DNA of 64,000 bases from Desmodus rotundus (lineage: Eukaryota; Chordata; Mammalia; Chiroptera; Phyllostomidae), in assembly GCF_022682495.2 (NCBI RefSeq), contig NC_071397.1, forward strand, positions 18,672,739 through 18,736,738. The letters are read 5' to 3'. This document shows positions 11,601 through 23,225 of the stretch, piece after piece. How positions within the stretch are numbered: position 1 is the first letter of the stretch; each line of letters begins with the position of its first letter. The position numbers and the translations under genes were made by a program. The notes beneath the pieces are model-generated. The model was not told the DNA's origin, searched no databases, and saw only the letters and a program-made list of their open reading frames with translations.

Positions 11601-14600
11601 CAGTATAGTAACACTGTTCTTGTGTAACAATACTTTCAAAATTTTGAAGGACATCATTTTGCTCAAAATTCTATATCCCAAAACTTTAAAATAAGATCAG
11701 AAGAAAAATTTTAATCTGCAAGATGTCAAAAATTTGCTTCTAATACTCCATTTTTCTCCCAGGAAGCTCCTTTAGGGCACAGTATGTATGAGAGAAACCA
11801 AGAAAAAAGAAAGATATGGGACCCTTAAAAGAGGAGACCGAACACAAGAGATAGGCAAAGAAAATTTCTAGTATGTTGGTAAAGAGAATCACAGGGTAAG
11901 AACTTATACAAAGCTTAGCAGACAAGTAGCACAGATTGGAACAGGTACCTCGAGTGATGTCTATGTTGAGCCAATGGAATTAGACAAAAGGAAGGAATAA
12001 AAAGTATATGAACTGGCGAAGAGGAGGTAAATGTATCATTATGTTAGGTGATTCAATATTTTAGGTGCTATACGTGGAACTTCCAAGAGAATCAACTGAA
12101 TGATAATTATAATCAATGAGATAACTCAGTAAAGTGTCTCAGTAGGAAATCCAAAGCTTTCATGTTCTGACACAGAAATACTCCAAAGCTGTTATTAAGT
12201 GTAAAATAAAATCCAAACAAATAAAATGAAGATAATGGATGTAAGTGCTATCATTTTTGTAATAGTATATATTTGCCATATGTATGTGTTAAATTATTTG
12301 TATTATCTTCATATGTAAAATAAACACTAGGAGCACAACAAGAAACTAATAAAAATAAAACACATTTAGTCACTGTTTCAAGGTACAGAGGGTTTAAACC
12401 TCTCAATTTAAGCAAACTTAAATACCTTAAAATTATAATTTTCTAACCTGTTTAAATTTTTTAAGAGTTTTTCAAGTAAGTTTGCAAAGTAAGTTTTGAC
12501 CCCATTGCTTTAAAAAAAGGGGAGCATCTACTGGTACAGCAAACACATCCAACATAAATTTTAGAAAATCAGTCAATGGCTTAAAATACATGGTTTTGGC
12601 AAAGTGAATTCAGCGTGAACTGTAAGAGGTACTTATGTATCTGCCAAAAATGTAGCCCTTCTCTTTTATAGAGATTTATGTTGACAGACCCTTTTTGCGA
12701 CTTTAATTTGTAGGCTGAAGACTTCGCACTCTGGTGGTTTCCTTGCTCCTTTCACATAATCCATGACCTTGTCCTGTAGCTCCTGCTTCCTCAAAGTCAT
12801 TGGCATTAATCCCCTTTCCAGGGTAAAGACGCACTCAGATTAAGACCTCACAACCTCTCCTCTCTACAGTTGAACTCATCTGTTTGCTGTATCTGCACTT
12901 TCCATAGCAACACATTGCCTGGAATTAAAGACCTCATTCATTCCCTCTTGACTCACCTCTTCCTGATCCTTTGTTCATACTCAGCCCGACTCAGCAACTT
13001 CCTGTACCATGAATTAAACCAGTAGTTTTGCTCCTGATCAGATGCAGATATCCTGTGCGGTGTGTCCCCTTTCTTGCCCGATTTCCTCTGGCCCCAATCA
13101 GGAGCACCCTTAAATTAATTTCCACTGTTACCTACCTCTTCAATGAAAACATTCTAATCTCATCTCCCCGTTTTAGGATGAGCTCTCTTCTTCCTTAAAT
13201 GTTTCTCCTTTCAGTACTGTCAAAAAGAACAACCTTGGCTCCCTCTAGGACACACTGTCAGCATTTGTTTAGTTCTGTAGAAGAGGCTGGAGGTAGGAGG
13301 CTGACAGGAATTATTGAATAAAACAACAGCAAAAACCCGACATCATAAAAGCAGGTGTCTTGTGGGAGACCTGAGCATGAGAATAAACTTTCTCCTTACT
13401 TGTAAGAAATGCCGGCATAATGTCTGTAATATTTAGACTTAACTCTAAGTACGTTTGACTTCTGTCCACTAACATACTCTTTATGCATTTCTTTTTCCCA
13501 GGAGGTGACAGTCCCTCACAAGCCTGCTCCTCTCCATCCTTTATATCAGACTAAACTCTATCCTCCTGCTAAGTCCCTGCTGCATCCACAGACCCTCTCA
13601 CATGCCGACTGTCTTACCCCGGGGCCCTTCAGTCATTTGTCCTCCTTCTCACTGACTGATGAACCAGAAAACTCCCACACCCGGTTTAGTCACAACGCAT
13701 ATAATAAGGTGAGAATTCCCTGCTGAAAGGGGAATTATTCTGTGCTGTGAACTTTCTTTATGCTTAACTTTTAAAACCTTAGTGTGCAGGAAACATATAT
13801 TAAGATTATTTAAATATATTAATATTAAATATTTGCATTAAGACACATGATCTTACAAAAAGATAATAATTAACCTTGGGAAGTTATTAAACATTTATTT
13901 TTTTCCTTTCAAGTCATCTCCTGATTTGCATTCCTCATTGCTTCATATTCTAGCCCAGGGTGGAAATCCCAAGAAATTTTCCAAAACCTTACAAGATGCC
14001 ATTATTAACTTATCTTCTAGTCTTAGTTAAATGTTATTAAAAAGCTTCTTTAAATTAAATGCCTGGAGGAGGAAGCACTTATAATTGTGGTCAATGAGCA
14101 ACAAGTACTTAGAATTTTAGCAGGTACCTGTAAAATGTGTCTATCTGTCTCATAATTTATAGTAATGGGATACATAAACAATAATGAGGTGTTAGTACCT
14201 AAAATAGCCGCATGCATTAAAAATGAAGCAAAGATATTTATAATTGGCTTTGGAACACCATCACAAAGTTTCTACTAGAAGCAAGCAGCCGGCACCACCC
14301 TAGGCGTGTGTGTTGGGGCCCCTCACCCGTCTCAGCATCACTGTGAGAACTCCCTGGCCAGTACAGGCTCCTAGACCCACAGCGCTTCCTGGAAGAACCA
14401 ACATGTCTAAATCGACCTGCAATTGAATCTGTTTTTAAAATTCAAAATCTTGTTTAAAGCATTTATTTTGCAAATTCTCCATATCTTATGGAGTATACCT
14501 CTATACTTAAAAATCAGTCAAGGCCATATATTCCAGAATGTGGTAGAACAATATTACTTGGGCCCTGAATCTTTTTTTTTTAATATTCATAAACCCAGTC

Positions 14601-15469
14601 TAAACACAAACCATTATCTAAAAAGTTGATACAATTGTATGGGGAAAAATTTGCTGTTTGTATTTAATAATATCTATCAGAACAGAGGATGAACCATGAA
14701 TTAAACTTTCAAAACATCTATTTTCTGCAAACAAAATGTTTTGGGGCAAGGCTCAGGATGACTTTTTTATGATCTTTGTTTTCCACTCTTAGTCTACAAA
14801 AAAGTAGTATTTTCAGAGGAAGTATATTATTTTTAGTGATTTTATATTATGTGAAATTCTTCCTGATTGAATGCTTGCCAACATCCGTGAAGTGTATTTA
14901 GCTCTTCAATAGTTAACAGTGCTGCTAATCACATCATTTTCTTATAAGCTGTCATCTGTGATGGGGTTACAGTTGTATTTCATAGGTCTTGATAGCATTA
15001 AACAGCTCAGTTTTTTGTTATTTTGGTGGTGCTTTCTAGAACTATTCAGCAAAGATAGAGTCAACATCTCATTCCATCCATTAGTCTGTGCTTGGTCAGA
15101 CTGAGAAACAATATATGCAAATGTCATTTGAGGTTGCACAACTATTTTCATTCTACACAATCTTCATAATAAATTTTATCTTTCAGAGTCTGAGATTCAT
15201 TGGTATTGAAAAAAGAAACATATCTGAAATGATAATAATATAGTAAAACAATATTTCTGATGGAAGATTCAATTGCTTAGTCTTATACTTCAATTGTTCC
15301 TATTAAAGTAAATAGATTACCAAATTGGATGTTTACCAACCTTAAATATTGGGCCAAGACCGTGCAAAGTTATAAAGATCTGTCTTTTTACTTGAAATAG
15401 CTTCTTGCCTAGCATTATAAAATGTATCTGCCATCTAAATGAACTTCTCTTCAATACCCAATATCATTC
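11601..15469. other. Unassigned DNA, some probably ancient repeats
   Basis: Around 11,640-11,950 the text (ends of an AGGAAGCTCC / AACCAAGAAAAAAGAAAGA type) resembles an old interspersed repeat that I cannot name. 12,690-13,300 is pyrimidine-rich and L2-like in texture but without a decisive match. A small frame at 13,505-13,726 (73 aa) shows no domain. 14,000-14,250 is AT-rich, repeat-free and could be conserved. Confidence 0.4.
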
Positions 15470-15570
15470 TCAGCTAGGCCTGATTTTACAGCTTTACCTG
15501 CTAGGCTCATCTCCAAACTCTAATTTTCCCGCCATTCCCCCAGGAGAGCCACACTGAACTTGACTTAACT
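15470..15570 (+). mobile_element. L2 LINE fragment
   Basis: The order CTCATCTCCAAACTC, CCCGCCATTCCCCCAGGAGAGCCACACTGAAC follows the L2 ORF2 3' region (CTCATCTCCCGCCACTCCC...CACACTG) in sense orientation. Confidence 0.5.
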
Positions 15571-15869
15571 GTCTCAGATAGTCTCCCATCAACTGGGGGT
15601 ATAGAAGGTGTTAAACAGGTTTTATTCTCCTGTTGAAGCGGTACTATGGGCTCCTCTCTTCTAAAGCTTCACCAGACTCAGTGTCTTCTGAATCCTTACC
15701 CTAAAGTCTACCTTCTTCTCTTACTTTCAAGATCGAACTCTATTATATGATGTCACATAATACATGATGATGCTCAGGTGCTTTCCTTTTTATCTTAAAA
15801 TAAGCCAGTATATCCTCTCTTTCCCCCAGTCTCACAAGGGGAGTCATTACTCTGTAATTTTTAAAAGTG

Positions 15870-16100
15870 ATATAGCCCGATGGATAAAAGCATGACGTCT
15901 GTATGTATATATGCATCTGTAGACCCTGCTTCTTCCAGGTAGTGATATTAAGTAACTCATTTAGCTTCCATATACCTCCATTATTGATCTATAGAATGAA
16001 GATGACGGTAGTATTCACCTTATTAGATGATTAGGATATTAAAGTGTACTAATATGTGCAAATCACTTAGAACAGTGCCTAGAACAGAACAAGAAACATG
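15870..16100 (+). mobile_element. MIR SINE
   Basis: MIR order is recognisable: a decayed tRNA-like head (ATGGATAAAAGCATGACGTC), AGTAACTCATTTAGCTTC in place of the AGTTACTTAACCTC segment, ATAGAATGAAGATGACGGTAGTA for the AAAATGGGGATAATAATAGTA segment, and TTAGAACAGTGCCTAGAAC near the 3' end. Confidence 0.75.
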
Positions 16101-16105
16101 TAAGA

Positions 16106-16350
16106 GCCCTGGCCTGGTGGCTCAGTTGGATGAAGTATTGTTTCATATGCCAAAGTGTTGCAGGTTCAATTCCCAGTTAGGGCACATACTTAGGTTTTGC
16201 GTTTGATCCCCAGGCAGGGCACTTAGGGGAAGCAACTGATCAGTGTTTCTCTCTCACATTGATCTCTCCCTCTCTCTCTCTCTCTCTCTTTCTAACCCCA
16301 TTCCTCTCTGTCTAAAACCAATAAATCATATCCTGGGGTGAGGGTTAAAA
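16106..16350 (+). mobile_element. Ves-type SINE
   Basis: It starts AGCCCTGGCCTGGTGGCTCAG and carries a B-box-like GGTTCAATTCCCAGTTAGGGCAC. This is followed by a CTCTCTCTCT tract (about 16,260-16,292) and AACCAATAAATCATAT at the tail. It is more diverged than the 6.8-kb dimer and resembles an older Ves subfamily. A possible second copy of the body (GTTTGATCCCCAGGCAGGGCAC) lies in the middle. Confidence 0.85.
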
Positions 16351-16559
16351 AAAGAACTATATAAATTTAGGTCTTATTACTAATTGGCCTGCCCAGTGTC
16401 ATTCCCATCACTCTTGAATTTTCATTTGGTTTTTTTCCATTGGACCCCTCTTCTTTGTGTTTAGAAACTTCAAAAAGGAAAACAAAATGAAAACCTTCCC
16501 CATCCTTTTCCTTGGTGATGCTGCAAACCTAGTAATTTCAAGACCTGCTTTCTCTCAAA

Positions 16560-17450
16560 GTGATCAATAGCCATTATCTGCATTCCCCCTCCATATCCTC
16601 TTTAACCTGTTCTGGAAAGCATCCTTTCTTTCCCTTCAGCCACTCTAACAAAATTGCTCTCTGAAGTGTAAACTGCTTGTCAGCAAGCTCAGCTGAATTT
16701 CCTCAGTCCCTTTATCCCATGCAGCAATTGACACAATGGATCATAAGCTCTTGAATCTTTCTCCTTGCTCTGCTCTTGGGAGATAGTATCTATGTCCCCA
16801 CTTTCTAAAGGCTCCTTCTTTATTTCCTTTGTGGACACTTTTCCTCCTCTACCTCCACCATAGTCACCCACTCACAGGCTATCTTGATAAATCTTAGTGC
16901 TGATAATTCTCAAATACACATTTCCTACTCCGCTTCTCCTCTGAGATCCAGTTTTATAACTTCAGCTGCTTGCTTGTCAGTTCCCTTAGGATGTCACATT
17001 GTCACCTTAAACTCACCATTTATTCTGCCTCAAACTAGTTCTGTTCTGGTTTCCCTACTCTGTCATTAGTACCATAATTCTCAGTCCCCAGCCTCCAAAC
17101 TCAACTCATCTATTATGCTTTTTCTTCTTTTTCTTCATTAATTCACCAAGTTCAATGGATTCTTCTTTTGTTAAATCTGCCATGTTGTATTCTCTCCCTG
17201 TTCTTTATTATCATTCTACTTTACTTAAACCAATTTACTTATTTCCCTCCAGGCACACCTTGGAAATTTCTTACTGTTCAACCTATTCATGCATTCGTTC
17301 TACTCATATAAAACACCTTCCAGCCTTTTCTCCTTACTTATGCAAACCATTCATTCTCATACTTTATGATCTAGTCAGATTATCTCTCCTCTTCTGTGGT
17401 TTCCCTATGTATCAGCATTCAAAGTGGTATTTTTCTCCTTTCAATTTCTA
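16560..17450 (+). pseudogene. L2 LINE ORF2 reverse-transcriptase remnant
   Basis: A pyrimidine-rich sense-strand L2 piece. At 16,884-17,069 the frame reads INLSADNSQIHIS and then LRSSFITSAACLS. These align with the L2 reverse-transcriptase stretch containing the catalytic YADD box and the following ISNCL...DIS segment. The catalytic residues are changed (YADD to SADN), and stop codons break the frame before and after. L2 encoded an endonuclease and a reverse transcriptase that copied its own RNA into DNA. This copy is long dead, and downstream text to about 17,450 keeps only L2-like composition. Confidence 0.6.
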
Positions 17451-18137
17451 AAATCCTTGCCTGTTCCAAGGTATCTCATGCGTGTTATAGGTTATCTCAT
17501 ATTTATTTGTTGTGATTGTCTTAGTGTCTGTCTAGGATGTGACATGCTGATATGGTGGCATTCACATAGGTGTAGCAATAAATATGTGTTAAATCCTAAA
17601 ATGACCCAAGTTGTTCAGTAAGAGCACAAGATGCTTGAATATTTAGAATTATTTTTATTTTAAGCCAAAACTAAATCTGAGTCAATTTATGAGTTTATCA
17701 GTATATTGAGTACAATTTCAGTCAATTGAGAATCTCTCTCTTCTGAAGCCTGCATCCAATTTCCAGCGAGCTAATGGAGAGCCTGGCACGGGAGCACATG
17801 TGGGGTGGGAAAGTGAAGGCAGGAGGACCTGATCTTTTTCTGCTATATGTAGACTCTGGTATCCACTGGGGGGTCCTCAGTTTTGCCTGGTGTATGACCA
17901 CTCATCATACAATAAATTGCTGCATCCTTCTTTCTTCACCTGCATGGACTTTGTTGACTCTGGGTTAGCTACTGCTGAGCCCTCCAGCATACATGCGAAA
18001 GCATTGTTGACTTGCATACTGAGAGCAGGTAAACTTCGTGAGGCTGTTCTCTGAACCATCAGCTTGGATGCCCTAGGTATCCTTCTCTACTCTTCTGTTC
18101 CTACTCCCTTTGCTGTAGGGAACTCCACAGAAGTTCA
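17451..18137. other. Unassigned DNA
   Basis: No coding gene. 17,740-18,060 contains an AATAAA (about 17,910) and a GT-rich stretch after it, so a decayed LTR is conceivable. I see no ends or target duplication. Confidence 0.4.
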
Positions 18138-18752
18138 TTTGTGAATTTGCCTACTTGCTAAAATGTGTTTGTGCCCCCAAATCAGTACTCGCTGCATGTT
18201 TATGGTCACATGGGCATGTGTGAAGGACAGTGAAAATGTGATTGGCCTGTGCACCTATCCCCAGCTGAGGCTGAACAGGGCGATGCTCTGCCTTCTTTTT
18301 CAGTTTCCATGCTGTAAACAGTTGTCCTTTTCACAGTCTGTTTAATACTTTGTGTTTTGAATTTTTGGGCTTCTTGCTGGTGCTTTGCTGTCTAAAATGG
18401 TGATAAAGCATAGTGCCAAAATGCTGTCTCGTGTTTTCTAAGTGCAAGAAGGCTGTGATGTGACTTAGCAAGAAAATCTGCATCTCTGGTAAGCTTCCTT
18501 CAGGCGTGAGTTAGAGTGCTGTTGGCTGTGCCTTCAGTATTAATGATTCAATGATATATATTAAAAAAAGGTTTCTTTAAAAAGAAACACACAAAAAACA
18601 AGGTTATGTTTGATTGATTGATGAAAATGTGATCAGACTTGTAGGAACACAGTCCTATATTTCCCCTTGGAGCCATGGTGCAGTATTTTCTAATTTTGTG
18701 TTTGCAATGACTTTATAGAGCATAACTACTGCGGATAATGAGAATCCACTGT
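18138..18752 (+). mobile_element. TcMar-Tigger DNA transposon remnant
   Basis: The right end (about 18,715-18,752) reads CATAACTACTGCGGATAATGAGAATCCACTGTTA, the decayed inverted terminus of a Tigger-family element whose mirror image starts CAGT(C/G)GATTCTCGTTAT. Upstream, 18,420-18,590 encodes a broken helix-turn-helix head of a CENP-B-like transposase: KKAVM.L..KI, a region resembling SGVSYSAVG.E, and NDSMIYI after frame correction by eye. These proteins bind the termini and cut DNA with a DDE nuclease. The catalytic part is absent, so the element was non-autonomous. The left terminus is not visible. Most likely a 5'-eroded copy inserted early in mammal history. Confidence 0.7.
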
Positions 18753-21700
18753 TACTTTGTTTGGGCTTCCTGAGAAGAGTAGTGACATGTTAGCAGTTCC
18801 TCTGGGAGGTGGTTCCAGGAAATACCAGTTAGGGGAGTGAGAAACTGAGAAGACATCTAAGAAAGGGTGTGTCATCAAGCAAGTAACTAGTATGAGTATC
18901 TGAACTTGAGTTTTCTGGGGCATTCTGGGAGACAGTGTAGAACACACAGATCTAGGTGATCTGAGGTGGGTGCAGGGAAATCCTCACAGTCGTCAGTTGA
19001 AAGCTGTTCCTAGGGGAGGGGTGTATTGATCACCAGAAAAAACCCGCAGACAAAGAGGACTAGGGACAGGCATTTGAGGTTCAGAGGCTGGTACTACAGA
19101 GTCAATGCCTGAGCTAATATAGGCAGGGAGGGATTTATATTACATATCTTAAGAAATCTTACATTCATAATCTAAATTTGAAGTCAAGTATCTTATAAAT
19201 CAAAACTTTGGCTAACAAACCTCAAGAGAATTTTCTGTATTTTAATATGTTATGCATTGGGATGCTTACAACTACTGGAACAATAAAAAGTGCAAAGGAA
19301 ACATGTCCGGGTATGTGGGATTACTACTTTAAAATTACGTCTCATCCACAGTCATTTTGCCGATTTCCCCTCCATGTTGCAATGCACTTACAATTGTTTA
19401 ACTTCAAAGCTCATAAAAGTATTATGCACAACACACTTGTTGATGTCTAGGTCAAGGCCTACTGGAGTCCATCTTCTATGTTTAAGAATTCAGTTCATTT
19501 AGAAAGAATCCCCTTCATGTCACTGCTAATACATTGCCATGGGCATCTCAACTACTTCCTTGGTCCTCAGGTGAGAAACCTAACCTGCGTATAATGTATA
19601 TAAGTAGAAAGTTTATTGCTTTCCCTAACTTTTATACTTTTATTCATCCTCTGCCTCATTTCTTTTATCTTCTACTCTCACAATCTTTGAGGTACCCCTG
19701 TCTTTCTAAGTCAACCAATTCCAGTTCACAAATTCCAGTTCTTTCAGCTAGTTCTTTCGGCCTTCCCATTTTAACTTAAGTACTCAGTTTTGTACACTTT
19801 TTCTCTATTTTAAAATCCAAACTGCATTTTCTTTGAGTGAGCACTACTACAACCCATGTAGACAGGAAGTTGTCTTTTTCCTTGTCTCCCCAGAGTCTCC
19901 GCCAATTTGCACCAGCAACAAACAAGAAAACATGTGGCCAGCCCATGAATAGAACTGGGAGGAGTGAGAACTAAGCCTTCACAACCTAGATGACTTTTCT
20001 GATCTGATGGCAGAAGAAAGGCTGGGATTTCATACTCAGAAAGGCTCTATTTACAGGGAAAGCTAGAGAGGTTTTACAGGAAGGAACAGAATCCGTATAG
20101 ACAGAGAGACAGCTTTGAAGCCCGGGGAGAAAACACACAGCCATTCTAAGAACATCTTCTCTTTCAGTTTGCAAAAACTATAGTATCAGGAGGCCTAGTG
20201 GTGACTGTCATTTTACTTCACTTCTTTCACTATAGCTTTCACTTCATAGCATGAAAGGGTCATTCATTTTCTGTAGACAGACCTCCATTCTCCCTGACCA
20301 GCACCCCTCTCAGCCCTGACCATTCCTCCCACGCCCACCTGCAGCCCCCCAGGATACTATCACTATTGTTAGAGATCAGGGCAAAACTTGGAAAGAGGAA
20401 AATGTATTTTCCTATGCAGGACCATCATATGTCCTGGAGGATATATACTTTTTGAAAGAATACCAATATATGTTTTCCTATATTTTAAATTTTATTAAAA
20501 AAATAATTTTTTGAAAAAAATTTCTATAGGTCTACTAATGTAACAAATAATTTCAGTCCATAACTAAATATTTTTATAATTATATGACTTCAATTATTTT
20601 TAGTGCTCCCTTCTCATTTGGAAATATCCTATTTTGATAGTAAGTATACCTACACTTACTCTATTGATAGTGAAATGCAATTAAAAGTCCGTCTGCACAG
20701 TCCATTTTTAACAAGCCTACAGTCGCTAAATTAACTTTCTTAAAGTCATGAATTGTTTTATGCCTATAATTGGAAAAGTAATTTAGACTCTTTTAGCTTC
20801 TTTGCCTGTAAAATAGCAATAAAAGTAGGATCTCTGGCATGGCAGTGTAACCAGGACCAAGTGACGCGTGCAGGTAAAACTTCCCTGTTCCCGCTTCAGT
20901 ACCCAGCTTTATATCTTTTTCAGCATGCTAGCTATTGCTTGTAGAATTTCAGTGCTGGAGTGAGAAACAATCCATCAACCTGACTAGGAGGACATTATTT
21001 TCATCTAAAATGTCTTTCCTTCCTTTGGAGCTTTCAGTGCATTCACATAGGTGTTCCCTTTAATTTGATTACTTGTTCCGCTCGGTTCCCCATAGTTAAC
21101 TGTACTAATGCACTTTTTGTTTGCAGATTTTCTTCCAGAAGTTCTGTTATTTTGTGTGCATATGATTTAATTTACATAAATGCTATGTGTCACATACTTC
21201 GCTCTTTTTCTGTGTTTTTTCTTCCCTCATCTGTAATAGTAGGTTATTATGGTTTGGTTCCCAAACTCTTAATCTAGGATCTAAACTGGGCTGATTGCAT
21301 CGAAATTATAAAAGAAGCTTTAGAAAAACATCAGTTTCTGAGATTCACTTAAAACTTTAAACTCAGAATTTCCACTGAACTGGATGATCTTAAAGTTTAT
21401 ACCTCATTGAAAATTCTATGCTTCCTCTATGAGAGCAAACTTTTCACTTTAGCTTCTTCAATTCTCTAATGATTCAGCACAAGAAATGAACTTTAGTATG
21501 AAAAATAACTTCATAAAGAAAAACTGTTTATATTGACATGTTTCTAAGAACTTGATTATAACTGCATTTCCCCTCATAAAACCCCTAATAAGTAAAAGGA
21601 AATACAACTGTTACAGACTTTGGCCAACCCAATATTTTAAGGGGTATTATCATTGCATAGTTACTCAGAGAACTGACTCCGCAAAGCTACAGAAATCCAA

Positions 21701-22097
21701 TAAATGAATTAACACATTCATATTATGAGCATGTTTCCAATATGGGTTAAATTTTTTAGTCACTCCTCTGAAAAGAATTTTTTTTCTGAAGTTTCTTCTG
21801 ATATTTTAACAGAGATGAATCAAAAAAATTTAAAGTAGACTATGACTCTACTGGAAAATCTGAAGTAAGTGTAACTTTCACGTACTGGTTCAAAGGCTGA
21901 GGAGACTGAAATAAAAATGTATTTTTCTAGTGTAATCTGTAAATATTTAGATCTGCATATGTGGACAATATTTAACAAATATATTTGAAGAATGAAGCAA
22001 CATCCCTTTGAGATAAGCAGTTTATAATTGTTCCTAGTTTTAAAATGAGAAAATGAACACTAAGTGAAGTGATTTGGTTCAAGCTATGTATAATGTG
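18753..22097. other. Unassigned DNA
   Basis: About 3.3 kb with no recognised gene or repeat. Frames of 60-81 codons occur on both strands without any domain. 20,440-20,620 is extremely AT-rich. Confidence 0.5.
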
Positions 22098-22401
22098 GCA
22101 TATTTTGCTACGTATAATGTGCACTTTTTTGCCCAAATTTTTGAGGGAAAAATAAGGATGTGCATTACATGTGAGTAGTACCTGGAATACCTTGTGTTTT
22201 GTAATTATTTGCTACATAAAATTTCTTGTACTATAATATGTTCAAAAATAAATGCTCAGATTCCTTTACAATACAAAAAAAGTATCTAAATGTAAATTTG
22301 AATTAAAAAATTAAAATGAAAAATTTCTTTTCCTGAAAGTTTGGGCCCAAAACATGGGTGTGCATTATACACGGAAGTGCATTATACACAGCAAAATACG
22401 G
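22098..22401 (+). mobile_element. Short TIR DNA transposon (MITE), family 1, copy a
   Basis: The left end is GCATATTTTGCTACGTATAA and the right end, read inward on the other strand, is CCGTATTTTGCTGTGTATAA. The terminal inverted repeat extends into GTGCAC...TTTTGCCCAAA and its mirror TTTGGGCCCAAAACATGGG. A TA follows the right end (22,402-22,403), fitting a TA target. The interior is AT-rich and non-coding. A second copy in the opposite orientation lies at about 30,260-30,576, and a relative with different inner sequence lies at 35,081. Confidence 0.75.
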
Positions 22402-22514
22402 TAATAGCTTAATTCCTCCCAGTAACAAAGAGCAGAGGCTTTGCAACTTTTTTATTCCATCATTAGGTTTAGAAACCCTGAAGTCGGGAAGCTGACACAG
22501 ATGGTCATTTATCC

Positions 22515-23035
22515 ATTTCACAAAGACTTACTGAGTATCCCTTACTTACAAAGCACTGCGTCTGCGCCGAACATGCACTGGGAAGGAACGACGTCATAAC
22601 ATGAGGGGTCTTTGCTAAGTACTTATGCTGTATTTGGGAAAAAACAGAAATTAAACAAAAAGCAAAAATTCATTACTGAATGCTAATTGTGACAACTGCC
22701 GTGTGGAAGATGGTCAGGAAGGTGTGAGTGCGTATAGCAGAGGTCCTGATCCAGTCTAATGACTCAGGGAAGGTTTACAGCACCGACAGGAAGCGCAGGT
22801 TGAGGACAGGCTGAGCATTTCAGTTACAAGGAACAGCATGGGGACGGTTTTCAGGCAGTAAAGAAAAGGGACAGAGCGAGCCTGTGACAATGGAAGGAGG
22901 CCGGTGTGTCGGGGAAGCCAGAGAAATCAGGAAGTTTCTTGCCAGACAACATCTGCATCCCCGGGTATGAGTTATTGTCATTTGTGGGAACAAAGCAGGG
23001 AGTGATTTGAGGATGAGGGGTGTCACTGAAGTTTT
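22515..23035 (-). mobile_element. L2 LINE 3' region
   Basis: An antisense L2 series is readable. ACTTACTGAGTATCCCTTAC corresponds to the terminal 'TTATTGAGCACCTACTATG'. Further in are CAGGGAAGG, GAACAGCATGGGGAC, GGAAGCCAGAG and GGGAGTGATTTGAGGATGAG, matching the GAACAGCATGTGCAAAGG and GGGGAGTGACATGATCAG parts of L2. The open frames across it are fortuitous. Confidence 0.55.
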
Positions 23036-23059
23036 GTAAGGAAGAAATTAATATTTAGA

Positions 23060-23225
23060 GAAGTAGAAAACATGCCACTTACTTTACAGATAGTATTTTA
23101 TTTAAATTAAAAAAATCAGAAAGTAGGTTTCACCCTCTTTCTTTTACATATGAAGAAACTATGGCTCAGAAAGTATAATTTGTGGAAGACTGCACAAAAC
23201 TGATGTAAAAGCTGATACTACACTA
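23060..23225 (-). mobile_element. MIR SINE
   Basis: Antisense MIR: TTTTACATATGAAGAAACTATGGCTCAG corresponds to CAGATGAGGAAACTGAGGCACAG, followed by a decayed AAGGTCACACAGCTAGTAAG region. Confidence 0.6.
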
